NCBI GenBank assembly: GCA_030998225.1
Contig: JAPYXD010000698.1
Coordinates: 1,963,001 to 2,027,000, forward strand
Reading direction: 5' to 3'
DNA length: 64,000 bases
Origin: Diplolepis rosae
Taxonomy: Eukaryota > Arthropoda > Insecta > Hymenoptera > Diplolepididae
Made by a program: the position numbers and the translations under genes. The notes below the pieces were generated by a model. That model did not search any database. It saw nothing but the letters and a program-made list of their open reading frames with translations, and had not been told where the DNA came from. Shown one piece after another: positions 13,101 to 22,282 of the stretch (its first letter is position 1; every line of letters begins with the position of its first letter).

Positions 13101-16100
13101 ATTGTGCACTTTTGCAAGATTTCTTTAAATTCACTAAATGTAATATAATCCACCTTACAAGGACAGTATAAAATAGTAGAATGACGGGAATTTTACCACA
13201 ATTTATTTGTAATTCCGCCGGCTGATGCCTGTTTTCATTACTATTGACAAGATATAAAATATTTGTTTCTTCTGTGTAATGTGATATGCAAATAAGAAAT
13301 ACGGTAAGTAAAAAACTTTCCTGTTAAGTTTGTGTAGAAATAGGGTTGTCACGGGGCCGCACAATTAGAGATTATGCGGCTTGTATATTTTAAGGTTACG
13401 TATGTATTTTCACGATTTGTGGAAATTTCTTAGATTTTTTTTATCCGTCATATAAAATTTGTATGAAATCTTAGATATCTTTGTGAAATATTTTTCAACG
13501 TGAGAGCCTAGCGCATGCGCAATGAAATACATCTCTGCCATTTTACACTGAGAGTTGAATTTTACATCGAGAACGTAAAACTACACTGTCTGAAAATGAT
13601 GTTACGGGAATTTTCATCTCCGAATGTAATTTTCAATGTTTCAATTACTTTCACACCATTTTGGTAATGTTACCTCGATTAATCAGAGTTGTCTGTATGT
13701 CCACTGGTTAATGTGGTAATTTTCAATCATTTTTTTTTACAGTGTATATTATATTTCTGATTCGAACAGTTTCGCTTACCATATTTCGATTGCTGGGTAC
13801 AACATGCTGCATAGTTTAGACAGACATATTATGAGTCATTTTAATCAGAAGTTTATTATTGTCTTTATTTTTAGCATTGCTAAAACTCAAGAAATGTGTT
13901 TTATCGGCTGCTCAATAAAAGCATGTCTTTTTTTTGCAAGGCTGGAATATTGTGGAAATATTTTTTTACGTGTTCTAGCCATTTCGTGCATCGTGGTACA
14001 TATGTCTACCAGTAACTTTGAAAATGTGTAACTTCCACAAAAATGAAGATAGAACCTTCGTCAAGGTCTTATTTCAAAGAGGAAACATAGGACTATTTCT
14101 TAAAAAATCATTAGTCTCCTATGATACACCATGTCTGGTACACACCCCCTCAAAAAGCGCCAAAATTTTTTGCAAAAAACGAGATTCATGCAAAATTTTC
14201 AGTTAGATGTTTTTAAATCACTTGTTGCTACATCAGTCACTTAGAATTGACGGTAGCGATAAAGATACGAATATGGCGTGCCTAAATCTCAATTTATGAT
14301 AGCTTGATTGCGTGACATTAAGGGTTGTATTTTCAAAATAAGGTAGTTTTTATGGCCACACCTGACTACGTTTACATTCTTAATTATGTTTCTTCCTTTT
14401 TTCGGTTTTATTGTGAGTTCTGGAGGCGCATCGTGGAAAATAGATTTTATATTCTGCGGGAGTGGTTTTAGTGTAAAGGGGGTTGTCTTAAGGTTTTTAA
14501 AAAATGCTGAAGCTCCTTTTTTGAAATTCGTATATTTTATACTTTGGTTTATGATTATGGTAGAAAAAAATTCATGCACGAAAGGGCTAGAGAGAGAGAG
14601 AGTATTTTAAGTAAAATTAATTATTCATTATGCAGCATTAATTGGAACTAAAAGTTTATTTACTTCAGTGGTCTTTAAAGATTGTACGAAGGATGCTCTC
14701 AACGCCTCTTTCTTGGCCTCGATCTCGTTCGCTGTTTTTCTCAGTCTGAACATGAGATTGAGACATGTAAATTGGTACCTACGATCGGCAGCTTCGATCG
14801 TCTCGGTGTGGAAGCGTGCTACTCCTGGTGCATTCCGAAACTGTATAGGCTCTTTCAAAGGCAAAACGTTTTCAGCCACAAAATTACTACAATAAACAAC
14901 GTCATATCAACACATTCCACCAACTATAGTTTTTCCGACCTTGAAAAGATATTATATTTATCAAATAATTCAAAAAGTCACATTTTATATTATCTATTTT
15001 GATTGAAATTGTTGTTATTAATCCACCTTGTTCTTATATTTCCACACTAGGTCCTAATCTGCCGTTTTTAACAAGGCCCTGACTAGATTTCATTTCAAAT
15101 TTATGAAAGGAATGAAGAATTAGTTTTCCCTGGATTTGTTATATAGTTTCAGAAGATAGATATTTTGAGGGATCGGAATAAAATAGGAATGTGTGATAAT
15201 GACATAAGGTAAATGGATCATCATCCACAGATATAGTTATTGAAAGGGAGCAACAGATTAGAGCGTGGATCATTCGAGTTATCTTGGAGGTACCAGAGGC
15301 ACATCCTCTGATGACGAAATGTGAGACAACCTGTAGGGTAGGCGTTAAGGTGTTAATGAGGTCGTGTCGCTCCAAGTCGATTCAATTATGCGGCAGTGCA
15401 GCCGGCTAACGAGCTGCCCCGTCTAACCCTTCCTTCGTAATCGTCTCTTCGTCTACTGGTGCACTTCTTCTTCTTTCTCATGCCGTATCTCAGTCGCTCC
15501 TTCATGTCCTCGCCCTGACCTGCACTCACTTCTCACCATTTGCTTTAGATTTTTATCTTTGCTTTTTCCAATTCGCCTTATCATCTATCTACATTATTTA
15601 TTGCCAAAGGAAATTTTACCAACTTCAACCTTTGGGTATTGTCAAGTTTAATCTTTTTTTCGTTGAGGGGGTGTTTCTTCTTCTTAAGTCATTTATTTAT
15701 AAATTTAAAATTTCTGGATTCGACTTCAATTTAAAGGCATTGAAAATTTTAATATTTGACTCGTTAATGGGGTATTTTTCTCAAGCGGCCGAAGAAAGAT
15801 CGTTATTTCAAATTATTGTTTCTTTTGAATAGCGACTTTCAAGATATAAACTAACAAAAATTAGTTTGATCTTAATGAAAATGGTTATTGATGTTGTCAT
15901 GGCAACGCCTTGAAATTGAGCCTGCAGAAAAATGTTGCTCCATGGTGGAAATGATTTTGCTTGTTTGAAAAACCGGATCCAGTGGAAGAAAATTTTGTTA
16001 TCAAAAGTAGACTTGTGACTATCGTCTGAACCTCGGAAACATGAAAAATATTAGTTATGAACATATTTGCGCTACTTTTAATGCCAAATAACGCCTTTGA

Positions 16101-19100
16101 GTCTGTTTTTGTGTTTTTTTGGATTAAACAAATATTTAAACAAGAATTTTTGAGAAAAAATTGTGGTTCATGCGATAACTACATATACGTTTTTAATTTA
16201 AAATTTAAGCACAATCGTATTTTTTTTGTTATCGTGTCCACTATTCCGAAAATAATGGTTTTGAGAAAAATCGTGCTTCGCTTGACTAATGGCCGTAAAA
16301 CATGAAAAGTATTCATCATTGAGAAAAACGTTTTCGCATACACGTTTTCTATATTGTTTACTTTATGAATATACGGAGAAAAAAAATCGATTTTATTTTA
16401 ACATAAAATATGCCAATAGCATAAGAAAATATACATGTGACATATGCACTTCTGAATCTATATGGATAACATAAATAGTATTTCATAAATTGGTCACCAG
16501 GCAGCGCTTTCATTTTTTGTAATAAATTTAAAATAAGAGATGGATATTTGATATTTTTTCCATTGATTTCTCGTTATAAAAATAAAATTTTCACCCCGAC
16601 TTTGACGCTTCCTAAATTTTGCCGTCCTAGACGGTTGCCTATTTCGCCTATGTGCTAGTGCCGGCCCTGAGTAGAATAACCCCTTAATAAGATAAGATCG
16701 AAATAAAACTCACCATCGAGAGAAAATGGAAATTCCGAAGAAGCAATTGTACTAGCAGGTCCAGCAGCGTGTAAAAGGTACTCCGGCCCCAAACTACCCA
16801 GTCCTGGAAGATAAAAATATTACCATATGAGTTTCTTTTCATAGATCATTTTGCTTATATAGATTTAAGATCAGTGAGATGCCAATCATGCTCTATAGTA
16901 TAGAGTTCGATCACGTGATTTACTAAAAGTCCTGGATATATCCGGCGGAAATGCGGGCAGTCTTTGACAAGATTTTCTGAAAGCATATGTGAACTGAGAA
17001 CATCCGGCCTTATGAATAGGTATGAGTAGGTGCTCTACGACGATAGTAGAACCTCTGCTGGCGGTTCAAGTACGCGGAACTAGTGAGTTCAGTTCTAAGA
17101 TTCGTATAAAAAGTTAAGTTCAGAAAAAGTATTGTCTGAGAAATGCCCTTCCATTATAGCCTTTGACTTTTTTACAAATATAAATATTATTCTGCCAAGT
17201 TTCAAGAAAATACAATCCTACAATTAGAATTCCCTTTTTCCAGGAAAGTAAGAACTCCTACCACGAAACTGCCGTTCAAAGTAAAAGAAACGATAACTGA
17301 TATTTTTGACGAAAATGAGTTTTTTTATATCATTAGAATCTTGAAGAAATTCCCCATTTAACTGTGCTTGAAAGTTTGAAAAAAACGCATTAGTTTATTA
17401 TTACAGCAATGCAAAAAATGAAAAGACCAACTTAATTAAAAATCGTATTCGAGAAAAAAACGTTAATTAACAGAAATTTTGGAAAGGTTTATGAATACGT
17501 CACAATTAAAGATTTAGGAGAGCCTCAATGTCCATTGACGCTCTCTTTCATGGGAAATGCTACGGGGCGTGAGCCACTTTACAAAAATGAAAAACCTTAT
17601 GCAGTTAGCGTTTTCCAGAGAAATGAAGACTCGAGTCGGAGGTCCATTTCCTAGGAAAAAAAGACCAAGTGACATTAACGCTCTTTTACCAAGTATTTTC
17701 AAGATGCAAAAACTGTTAACTGTATGTTTTAATAGTTAAAATTAAAATTTTAATCTAATTAATTTTTTATTGTATAATTTCAGGAATGAATTCGAGAAAT
17801 TTGAAATAAATTTTATTTCTTTCTATCTTGACTCATTTACAAAATTTTTAAAGAATTTGAAATCTTTCTGTGGAAGAAAGGACGCTTTCAACTGCGCTGG
17901 GATTCGAGCCCAAGTCTTTCGAAGTGGCAGAAATTTCAAACTCTACTCTCTAAATATGAATCAGTCAAAATCTACTGATTATCCGTGAAATTTTACTGAT
18001 TCAAATAGCTAAAAAGAGGTTACTGTAAATCAGTCAAATTACACTGATTTCTTCAGTGAAAATTAACTGATTAAACAGTGAAAATATTTTTTCCACTGAT
18101 TCAATTAGTGATAATCAACTGATTTAACAGTGAAATATATTTTTTAACTGGTGAATCAGTGAAAAGGAAAATCACTGATTCAATCAGTAATAATTTGACT
18201 GATTCAGATTTAGAGAGTACTAATTAATTTTAAATCATTTCTAAAAAAATTGAATATTTTGTTCTAAAGTATATAAGGACTGATTTTATAGTTCTAAATT
18301 TTTGTCTAAATTTTCTATTGGAAAATCATAATTGAGCACACTTCTGTTGCATAGTGCTTGAAAAAGTTGAAAAACCATAATGGTTCTTTTATTAAAAGAT
18401 CTATTGACCAGTGTACAGAGATGATAAGGGACCCTTGCAGGTAGAATACATACAACAATAAAATTAAATTTCAAGGGTAGTATTAGAAAGGCTTCTTTTA
18501 TTGCTCTGGAAAATACCAACATATATAAACTTCTTGGAACTCAAGGTTGCCATTCTTACCCTAAATTGTAATCTCTTCAAGTCTGAACTGGAAATCTTTA
18601 GTTTCTCTCATGATTTGAACCAATTTAGTATAGAATAAAAAACCATAAATTTCTTTAGTATATAATTTTTCAAGATTTTATTTACTGCTCGCAGAATATA
18701 TTGCCAGGAGAATATTTACATTTGCACTTTATTATTTTTCGCAGTAGTATTAGTAAATGAAATTAATTCGTCAATCCAATCTTCATATAATATACAACTG
18801 TACATTTCAATTAAGATTGTATAAATCTGAAAACGGCCGTGACTTTTTCAAGATAAATTATTGCTGCTTGCTTGTGGTTTTTACCTGCGGTTGCAGCTTA
18901 CCGAAAGATCACATATTTACCAATATTTTAATACGTTTAATTAGGCTCCAGTTTAAAAGTATTCAAAATTAATAATTCTTCAGAAAAAAGGATATTGATG
19001 GCGATCTTCGTTTGAGAATAAATGAATAATAAATTTTCAATATTGGTTTCAAAAGTATAAAACGTCATTGTGTAATTGTGCGAATATTTTCAATATTACT

Positions 19101-19899
19101 TATATGTAACGCTCGCATATATCCTGTTTTTACGGGTTACTCCTTTTTTCAAGTCACGTACGTAAAATCGGTGGAAAAGACAAATGTAATAAAAAAAACT
19201 AAGTGTTGAGATTATTGTCATCGACGATTCAGAATTTTCACAAGATGACGACGATGATGAATTCACCATGGATATTTATTAAACATAATTCACACACATA
19301 TTTTTGACTTCATATATGATATATAATTCACACCCGAAAAAACATGCGAGCCTTACTTATATGAGATAAAAATGGGTAAATAAATGTTTAAAAAATGTGT
19401 TCCTTTGATCACGTGACCCAGTTAGCATCTGGCCTTACTGTCAAAAAAGTTTTGACACTTTTGAATATTTTCTGTCAAATGTTGCTAATCGAACACTGAA
19501 ACTGATCATCCGACTACACAACATGACATTGAAATATGCTCTCGAGTCTACTTAATTAAAGGCATCATCACTTGTTAATGGGTTTAAATAGTGCTTGCGT
19601 AATTACCGTGTAACGAGGCGTTGGGGCTGTGCGAGGAGGCTTGGAGCTGATGATAAAGGTGGTCCATGTAGTTGAGCCGATAGGCGGGATGGAGAGCGGT
19701 GTGCTCCGAAAGGGGATGACTTCTACGCAAGAAATCCCCACTCGAAGTTGTGTTTCCAGTACCCCCGTCGCCGCCTCCTCCTCCCCCACCACCCCCACTA
19801 CCGCCCCCGCCACTGTCACCGCCGTTTCTGCCACCACTGCTACTATTTCCGCCGTTTCCACCCCCGGGACTTCCTATCGTCGTTGTACTTCCGGATAAT
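2475..19899 (-). CDS. ci: Cubitus interruptus (Ci/GLI zinc-finger transcription factor), ten coding exons, 5' end missing
   Basis: Ci/GLI is the nuclear effector of Hedgehog signalling. Full-length protein activates targets, and a PKA/GSK3/CK1-primed truncated form represses them. Exons on the minus strand in coding order are 19899-19607, 16803-16714, 10289-10101, 8768-8452, 6202-5954, 5873-5709, 5626-5462, 5379-4879, 4776-4252 and 4166-2475. All junctions are GT-AG, the phases match, and the spliced frame is 4182 coding bases plus stop after one leading base that belongs to an upstream codon. Counted from the first whole codon, the landmarks are the SYGHLSA Sufu-binding motif (about 184-190), five C2H2 fingers (367-517), PKA sites RRxS (S745, S765, S797), [11 protein letters not shown] (about 905-915) and a C-terminus ending [12 protein letters not shown]. 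The visible 1394 residues are close to the length of Drosophila Ci as I recall it, so the missing N-terminal piece is probably short. Confidence 0.97.
4252..4776 (-). CDS. ci: ci exon: PKA/GSK3/CK1 phosphorylation cluster (processing region)
   Basis: A 175-codon, phase-0 exon. The acceptor is ATTTCTATTAG and the donor CTCCAG|GTTGGT. It begins [20 protein letters not shown] and includes [20 protein letters not shown]. Three PKA consensus sites follow: [12 protein letters not shown] (S745), [10 protein letters not shown] (S765) and [10 protein letters not shown] (S797), each with Ser/Thr at spacings that suit priming of CK1 and GSK3 sites. In Drosophila Ci this cluster directs Slimb/beta-TrCP recognition and partial proteasomal processing to the repressor form, so the switch is probably conserved here. 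The exon ends [12 protein letters not shown]. Confidence 0.95.
4879..5379 (-). CDS. ci: ci exon: zinc finger 5, Gly-rich linker, acidic segment
   Basis: A 167-codon, phase-0 exon. The acceptor is TTTATTACAG and the donor GCGATG|GTAAGT. It starts [20 protein letters not shown] and [20 protein letters not shown], which is finger 5 and the basic extension used as a nuclear-localisation region in the family. A Gly-rich linker of about 35 residues follows, with glycine at most positions. Next come a Ser/Pro/Glu stretch, [20 protein letters not shown] and the acidic [18 protein letters not shown], whose LPVxLRAM end is recognisable in other Ci proteins. Other-frame open stretches across the Gly repeat are shadows. 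Confidence 0.95.
5462..5626 (-). CDS. ci: ci exon: zinc fingers 3 and 4
   Basis: A 55-codon, phase-0 exon. The acceptor is TATTTGCACAG and the donor AGTGAA|GTAAGT. It encodes [40 protein letters not shown] and [15 protein letters not shown]. Fingers 4 and 5 make most of the base contacts with the GACCACCCA site in GLI proteins, and the [14 protein letters not shown] recognition helix is intact. The only variable positions against other Ci/GLI proteins are in the knuckle (EYAHCQ). Confidence 0.98.
5709..5873 (-). CDS. ci: ci exon: zinc fingers 1 (end), 2 and start of 3
   Basis: A 55-codon, phase-0 exon. The acceptor is TTTTCACAG and the donor TGCACT|GTAAGT. It encodes [20 protein letters not shown], then [20 protein letters not shown], then [15 protein letters not shown]. 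In GLI proteins fingers 1 and 2 pack against each other and contact DNA little, and the [25 protein letters not shown] block is almost invariant across animals. All Cys and His zinc ligands are intact. Confidence 0.98.
5954..6202 (-). CDS. ci: ci exon: linker and first half of zinc finger 1
   Basis: An 83-codon exon in phase 0 at both ends. The acceptor is CTTTTCACAG and the donor CCATCTCAG|GTGATG, a non-consensus but valid GT donor. It begins [15 protein letters not shown], passes through a Ser/Thr-rich linker with KVKREPA, reaches [16 protein letters not shown] and ends CGQEFPSQ. KxEPGDFxETNCHW is the signature entry to the GLI zinc-finger domain. The two cysteines of finger 1 (residues 367 and 372) are here and its two histidines are in the next exon, so the intron splits the finger. 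Confidence 0.95.
6203..8451 (-). other. ci: ci intron, 2.2 kb, no gene
   Basis: The intron lies between the finger-1 entry exon and the His-rich exon. A GC-richer unique stretch at about 6300-7030 has pyrimidine-rich runs but no credible exon: open frames on both strands there lack motifs. 7080-8450 is AT-rich. 7600-7860 contains inverted, related AT-rich words (ATTTTATTCGAAATTAAAT and its neighbours) that look like an old fold-back element. Confidence 0.6.
8452..8768 (-). CDS. ci: ci exon: LQAHLLR motif and histidine-rich tract
   Basis: A 317-base exon. The acceptor ends TTTACTAG, and the donor is AACGAA|GTAAGT in phase 0. Two bases (CC) complete an Ala codon, followed by [20 protein letters not shown] and [12 protein letters not shown]. 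These match the Drosophila Ci stretch RLQQIQAHLLRASAGLL. A His/Ser/Pro tract follows ([17 protein letters not shown] and on), with about 14 histidines in about 30 residues, then [12 protein letters not shown] at the exon end. The methionine at 8766 is internal, because the acceptor and the split codon join perfectly to the upstream SYGHLSA exon. Confidence 0.94.
8769..10100 (-). other. ci: ci intron, 1.3 kb, no gene
   Basis: AT-rich intron between the SYGHLSA exon and the His-rich exon. No credible exon, RNA gene or bounded repeat was seen. Confidence 0.6.
10101..10289 (-). CDS. ci: ci exon: GSRLGSPR...SYGHLSA, Sufu-binding region
   Basis: A 189-base exon with phase 1 on both sides. The acceptor is GAATTGCAG and the donor GCTG|GTAAGT. 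It encodes [20 protein letters not shown], then [20 protein letters not shown], then a segment ending SGSYGHLSA. This is one of the most conserved N-terminal blocks of the GLI family: vertebrate GLI3 has SFDLQTMIRTSPNSLV and [11 protein letters not shown]. In that family the SYGH core binds Suppressor of fused, which holds Ci/GLI in the cytoplasm. The plus-strand open frame across this interval is a shadow. Confidence 0.96.
10818..11744 (-). mobile_element. Mariner (Tc1/mariner) transposon, internally deleted, 927 bp
   Basis: Terminal inverted repeats of about 30 bases share CCNAAAAATAACCGAACTT at both ends. A TA duplication flanks the element at 10816-10817 and 11745-11746. Inside, on the minus strand, are two out-of-frame pieces of a mariner transposase (see 10896-11547). 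A full mariner is about 1.3 kb, so roughly 350-400 bases are missing. It sits within a MITE copy, so it is the younger of the two insertions. It cannot make an active transposase but could in principle be moved by one supplied elsewhere. Confidence 0.9.
10896..11547 (-). pseudogene. Mariner transposase remnant: HTH domain and C-terminal third joined by deletion
   Basis: The frame starting at ATG 11547 encodes the paired helix-turn-helix DNA-binding half: [31 protein letters not shown], and [11 protein letters not shown] about 105 residues in. It breaks off just after the VSHQLS linker motif. The frame then shifts. A second frame ending at 10896 has [20 protein letters not shown], the region of the third catalytic Asp of the DD34D triad, and ends [16 protein letters not shown]. 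The central catalytic domain with the first two Asp residues is deleted. Normal transposases of this family have about 345 residues. Confidence 0.9.
11785..12060. repeat. AAAGAAA/TTTCTT word-rich repeat ending TTTTTTCTGGGTG
   Basis: The sequence at 11818-11945 is packed with TTTCTT/AAGAAA words and ends AAACTTTTTTCTGGGTGAAA. It is related in reverse orientation to 58424-58500, which starts ACACCCAGAAAAAAGTTTCT. It is probably one end of a MITE whose other end was not found. Confidence 0.5.
12061..12845. other. GC-richer unique intron DNA, no gene accepted
   Basis: This block is less AT-rich than its surroundings and has long open frames on both strands (for example 151 codons at 12331-12786 on the plus strand). 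The translations are rich in Arg, Phe and Thr, overlap each other antisense and show no domain. It is more likely unique intronic sequence, perhaps regulatory, than coding. Confidence 0.4.
12848..13746. repeat. Candidate MITE with ACACTG...CAGTGT ends
   Basis: The left end reads TACACTGATAGAAAGGAATG. The right end reads CATTTTTTTTTACAGTGTAT. The interior is rich in GGTTA/GGTAA and TAACC/TTACC words (for example GTTACAACCAT, GTAATGTTACC). The terminal similarity is short (ACACTG), so the boundary is tentative. Confidence 0.4.
13747..14627. other. No gene accepted
   Basis: AT-rich intron sequence. The minus-strand open frame at 14289-14579 lies just downstream of the unidentified exon at 14628-14886 and has no known motif. 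A short GA run is at 14591-14602. Confidence 0.35.
14628..14886 (-). CDS. Unidentified coding-looking terminal exon inside a ci intron
   Basis: I do not recognise this protein. A splice acceptor (TTTATTGTAG) precedes an open frame of about 86 codons ending in TAA at 14628-14630. It includes [40 protein letters not shown] and [20 protein letters not shown], and ends LLVPINAA. Base composition is clearly GC-richer than the flanks, third positions look non-random, and the amino-acid mix is that of a soluble, partly helical protein. The exon starts with the third base of a codon, so it is not a cassette of ci, whose intron here is phase 1. It could be the last exon of a gene nested in ci on the same strand, or a decayed inserted copy. 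No upstream exon was found. Confidence 0.4.
14887..16713. other. Rest of the 6.4 kb ci intron, no gene
   Basis: AT-rich except for a unique GC-richer patch at about 15360-15560, which contains CGGCTAACGAGCTGCCCCGT. No exon or RNA gene is supported. Open frames at 16057-16474 are Phe/Lys/Ile-rich and look like noise. Confidence 0.45.
16714..16803 (-). CDS. ci: ci exon: LGSLG...EFPFSLD segment
   Basis: A 90-base exon with phase-1 junctions on both sides. The acceptor is ATCTTCCAG and the donor GATG|GTGAGT. It encodes [15 protein letters not shown] followed by a segment ending SEFPFSLD, which corresponds to the Drosophila Ci block around GLSSLGEL...DFHFSVDG. It lies 2.8 kb from the upstream exon and 6.4 kb from the downstream exon. 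It falls below most exon-finding length cutoffs and is missed by simple ORF lists. Confidence 0.93.
16804..17849. other. ci intron (upstream part), no gene
   Basis: Part of the 2.8 kb intron between the Gly-rich exon and the LGSLG exon. AT-rich, with no bounded repeat or exon. Confidence 0.45.
17850..17930 (-). repeat. Fragment of tRNA-derived SINE
   Basis: On the minus strand the sequence contains GGGCTCGAATCCCAGC, a B-box-like segment, followed by AAAGCGTCCTTTCTTCCACA, matching the body of the SINE copies at 42782-43300. The A-box half is missing. Confidence 0.6.
17945..18218. mobile_element. Word-built MITE (CAGTGA/AATCAGT), TIR ACTCTCTAAAT
   Basis: Termini are ACTCTCTAAATATGAATCAG on the left and the reverse complement of ACTCTCTAAATCTGAATCAG on the right, giving about 24 bp of inverted repeat. 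Between them CAGTGA, ACTGATT and AATCAGT recur in both orientations every 10-20 bases. It is closely similar to 31945-32166 and more distantly to 20179-20450. It has no coding capacity. Confidence 0.8.
18219..19606. other. ci intron remainder, no gene
   Basis: AT-rich sequence. There is a GACGACGATGATG-type low-complexity patch near 19246-19258. No exon found. Confidence 0.45.
19607..19899 (-). CDS. ci: ci exon: Gly-rich N-terminal region and HPAYR/MDHLY motif
   Basis: This is the most 5' ci exon found. The acceptor follows a pyrimidine-rich tract ending TTTTTGCAG, and the donor is CACG|GTAATT. The exon starts with one base (A) that completes a codon begun upstream, so it is not the first coding exon. 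It encodes 97 residues. A Ser/Gly stretch rich in GGG/GGN codons runs through about residues 10-50, then comes [19 protein letters not shown], the insect equivalent of Drosophila Ci HPAYRIPGYMEQLYSLQ, then SPNASLHG. The opposite strand of the Gly-rich part gives a spurious proline-rich frame. The Gly run is low complexity and probably varies in length between species. Confidence 0.93.
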
Positions 19900-20178
19900 C
19901 TGCAAAAACAAATTAAAAAATCCTTAGAATGTATTCAATTAGTCAATTTATCTAATAATATGTACATTTTAAATGAGAAACATTTTTGAATGGGGAATAA
20001 ATATATACTTTCTGTAGGATTCTGGTATACGAAGTAAACAAAATAATCGGAGTCGAAATGTTAATAACTGAAAAAGAATAACTTATTTATTAATATTGTA
20101 CGAGCGAGGAGAGTCGAGTCGCGGCAAGTAGTTCGTATAAAATGTAGAAAAAATGATTTTCATCATTAGAGTCGCCAT

Positions 20179-20450
20179 ACTCTCTAAATCTGAAACAGTA
20201 AACACTCACTGATTCAGAGTGAAAAACCACTGTTTCGAATGTAACAAGTCTTCCGCATATAAATCAGTGGAATTTACCCGATTCCACCAGGGAAACTCAC
20301 TACTCAATCAGTGAAATATACTGGTCAAGAGTGAAGTTCGCTGCTCAACTAGTGAGTTTCCCTAGTGATATCAGTTAAATTTCACTGATTCTATGTGAAG
20401 GGCTAATAACATTCGAAACAGTGGTTTTCCACAGTTTCAGATTTAGGGAT
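20179..20450. mobile_element. Diverged word-built MITE related to 17945-18218
   Basis: It starts ACTCTCTAAATCTGAAACAG and ends CAGTTTCAGATTTAGGGA, so the inverted termini are recognisable. The interior is again made of CAGTGA, TCACTG and ACTAGTGAGTTTC words. ATTCGAAACAGTGG near the right end is mirrored by CCACTGTTTCGAAT near the left. Confidence 0.7.
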
Positions 20451-21319
20451 TACTGCTCTAAATTAAGGGGTAATTTTGATTTAAAAAATGTTGCTGAAAG
20501 ATGTGAGATGTGACAAAGATAAAATGGGCAATTTTCATTTCTTTATTTTTCGAGAGAGAAAGGAGCAGTTTCTTTTGAAGGTAGTGACTTGAGTAGCACG
20601 CCCTCTTGACAATCGCGGCTTAACGAAGCTAAACGACAATTTTTCAGAGAAGGACCACATGGGGTCTCTAGTTTTTGTGACCGTACTCAATCTACCCGAA
20701 AAACGTCGTCTGTAGAACAGAGGCAAAATGTAGAACACTGGCGCCGTCCTGCGACGACAGGGTCAGGTTGTCTTCCCGGAAAGGGAGAGCGTGCCAGTCA
20801 GTGCCAATCTTTCTTGCCGGAAATGCAACCCTGGACCGCTCTTTGTCCTCGTGGTCGAGGTCAGGCAGGAAAAAAGTCAGGACCATTTTCTTCATCCTCT
20901 TCTACAAATTTCAACATTCACCACTCAATTAATACTTCATCCTAACTTTGTATGCCTATATCATGGAAATCAGTTCAAAATTTCGTTTCCTATTCAAGTC
21001 TCTGGTTAAGGTCAAAAAATAGAAATTCGACTACAAAGTGACTCTTCAGAAAAAAGAATAACGAAAAGTGAAAACTAAAATGCAGAAAGGTGGACGGGAT
21101 AATTACAATGAAAACATCGTCAAGTTTGTTGGTCACGGCACCTTGTTTTTGTGGCGGAAGAGAAGCCTCTGCAGGTTCTATTTTGAATCCTGTCGAGTGC
21201 CAGATGACTCGATGTATTTCTCCATCTCTGTTTCGCTGCCTGCGTTCATTCGTCGCACTTGCTCTTTAGTTATTCCCTTTAACTTAACTCTTCCTCCGGA
21301 CTATCAAGACCTTAGCACC

Positions 21320-21320
<1 letters not shown>
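20451..21320. other. GC-richer unique sequence, no gene accepted
   Basis: 20560-20930 is unique and comparatively GC-rich, with overlapping open frames on both strands but no protein motif. It lies 0.7 to 1 kb upstream of the first ci exon found and is a possible regulatory or conserved intron segment. Confidence 0.35.

Positions 21321-21383
<63 letters not shown>
21321..21383 (+). repeat. (TC)n microsatellite, about 31 units
   Basis: An uninterrupted TC dinucleotide run of 63 bases. It creates a Ser/Leu repeat in a spurious plus-strand open frame. Confidence 0.95.
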
Positions 21384-21385
<2 letters not shown>

Positions 21386-21629
21386 GTTGCATTTCCTTAT
21401 GCCGATGGCAACGCTCGCCTGTGCCTATATTTTCTTATTGCTACCAGAAAGGCGTGGGGGGCTGAACGACGGATAAGACTCGAGTCGTTAACACGACACG
21501 CCGGAAACCGGCACATCTATCTTTATCTATTACTTTACTCTTTACTCGTTCCATCCTCCCGCTACTACCACAAAGCACTCGCAAATATATAATAATATAT
21601 ACCTTCTTTATATCAGAAATATAGTTACA

Positions 21630-22282
21630 ACTGAAGATATGTGCTGATGTTGATAGTTGGCTTTGGGGTTCAAGGTCAATATAAAATCAAAGTTTTACAT
21701 AATCAAACGTTTCGTCTCTAATCGGAGCCCTCATCAGTGTTTTATTTTTATATCTTGAGTATGTTGTGATATTTTGTGTATAAGAAATTATTTTTGCACG
21801 TAGTGAAAAGTGTGTGCCTTTCAAGTTATGTGGTTCCTCAAAAAAACGAAAAAAACAGGGGAAAAATAAGTTTTTATAGTTAAAGCATCACAACTTACTT
21901 ACCGAAGGTTAATAAAACTCAAAGTTTTACATAATCAAGCGTTTCGGCTTTGATCGGAGCCCTCATCAGTGATTTATTTTGGATCTAGAGTAAGTTGTGA
22001 TGTTTTGTGTATATAAAGTTATCCTTTCCTCCGTTTTCGTTTTCTAGGGAACCACATAACTTGAAAGGCGTACAATTTTCACTAATTTCAAGTTATGTTA
22101 TTCCTCAGGATACGAAAAATATAACTTTTTGTACACAAAACATCACAACTCATTCAAGATCCAAATTAAATCACTGGTGAGGGCTCCGATCAAAGCCGAA
22201 ACGTTTGATTATGTAAAACTTTGAGTGTTTATTACCCTTGGACCCTAAAGCCAACTATCAACATCAACACCTATCTTCAATT
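21630..22282. mobile_element. Inverted-repeat element with three hammerhead-like cores
   Basis: The left arm starts CTGAAGATATGTGCTGATGT and TGATAGTTGGC. The right arm ends GCCAACTATCAACATCAACA and CCTATCTTCAATT, its reverse complement. Hammerhead-like cores lie at 21709-21737 and 21941-21969 (minus strand) and 22174-22202 (plus strand). Each is CTGATGA or a variant, G, a hairpin of up to 6 bp around GGCTCC/GGAGCC, then GAAAC. The third copy reads CTGGTGA. Inner arms (TTCAAGTTATG, ACATCACAACT) are also inverted. No coding region. Confidence 0.75.

Noticed and set aside
19750..19989. Proline-rich plus-strand frame
   Set aside because: It is the antisense of the Gly-rich part of the ci exon at 19607-19899.
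21068..21592. 174-codon plus-strand frame
   Set aside because: Its centre is a translated (TC)n microsatellite and the flanks have no motif.
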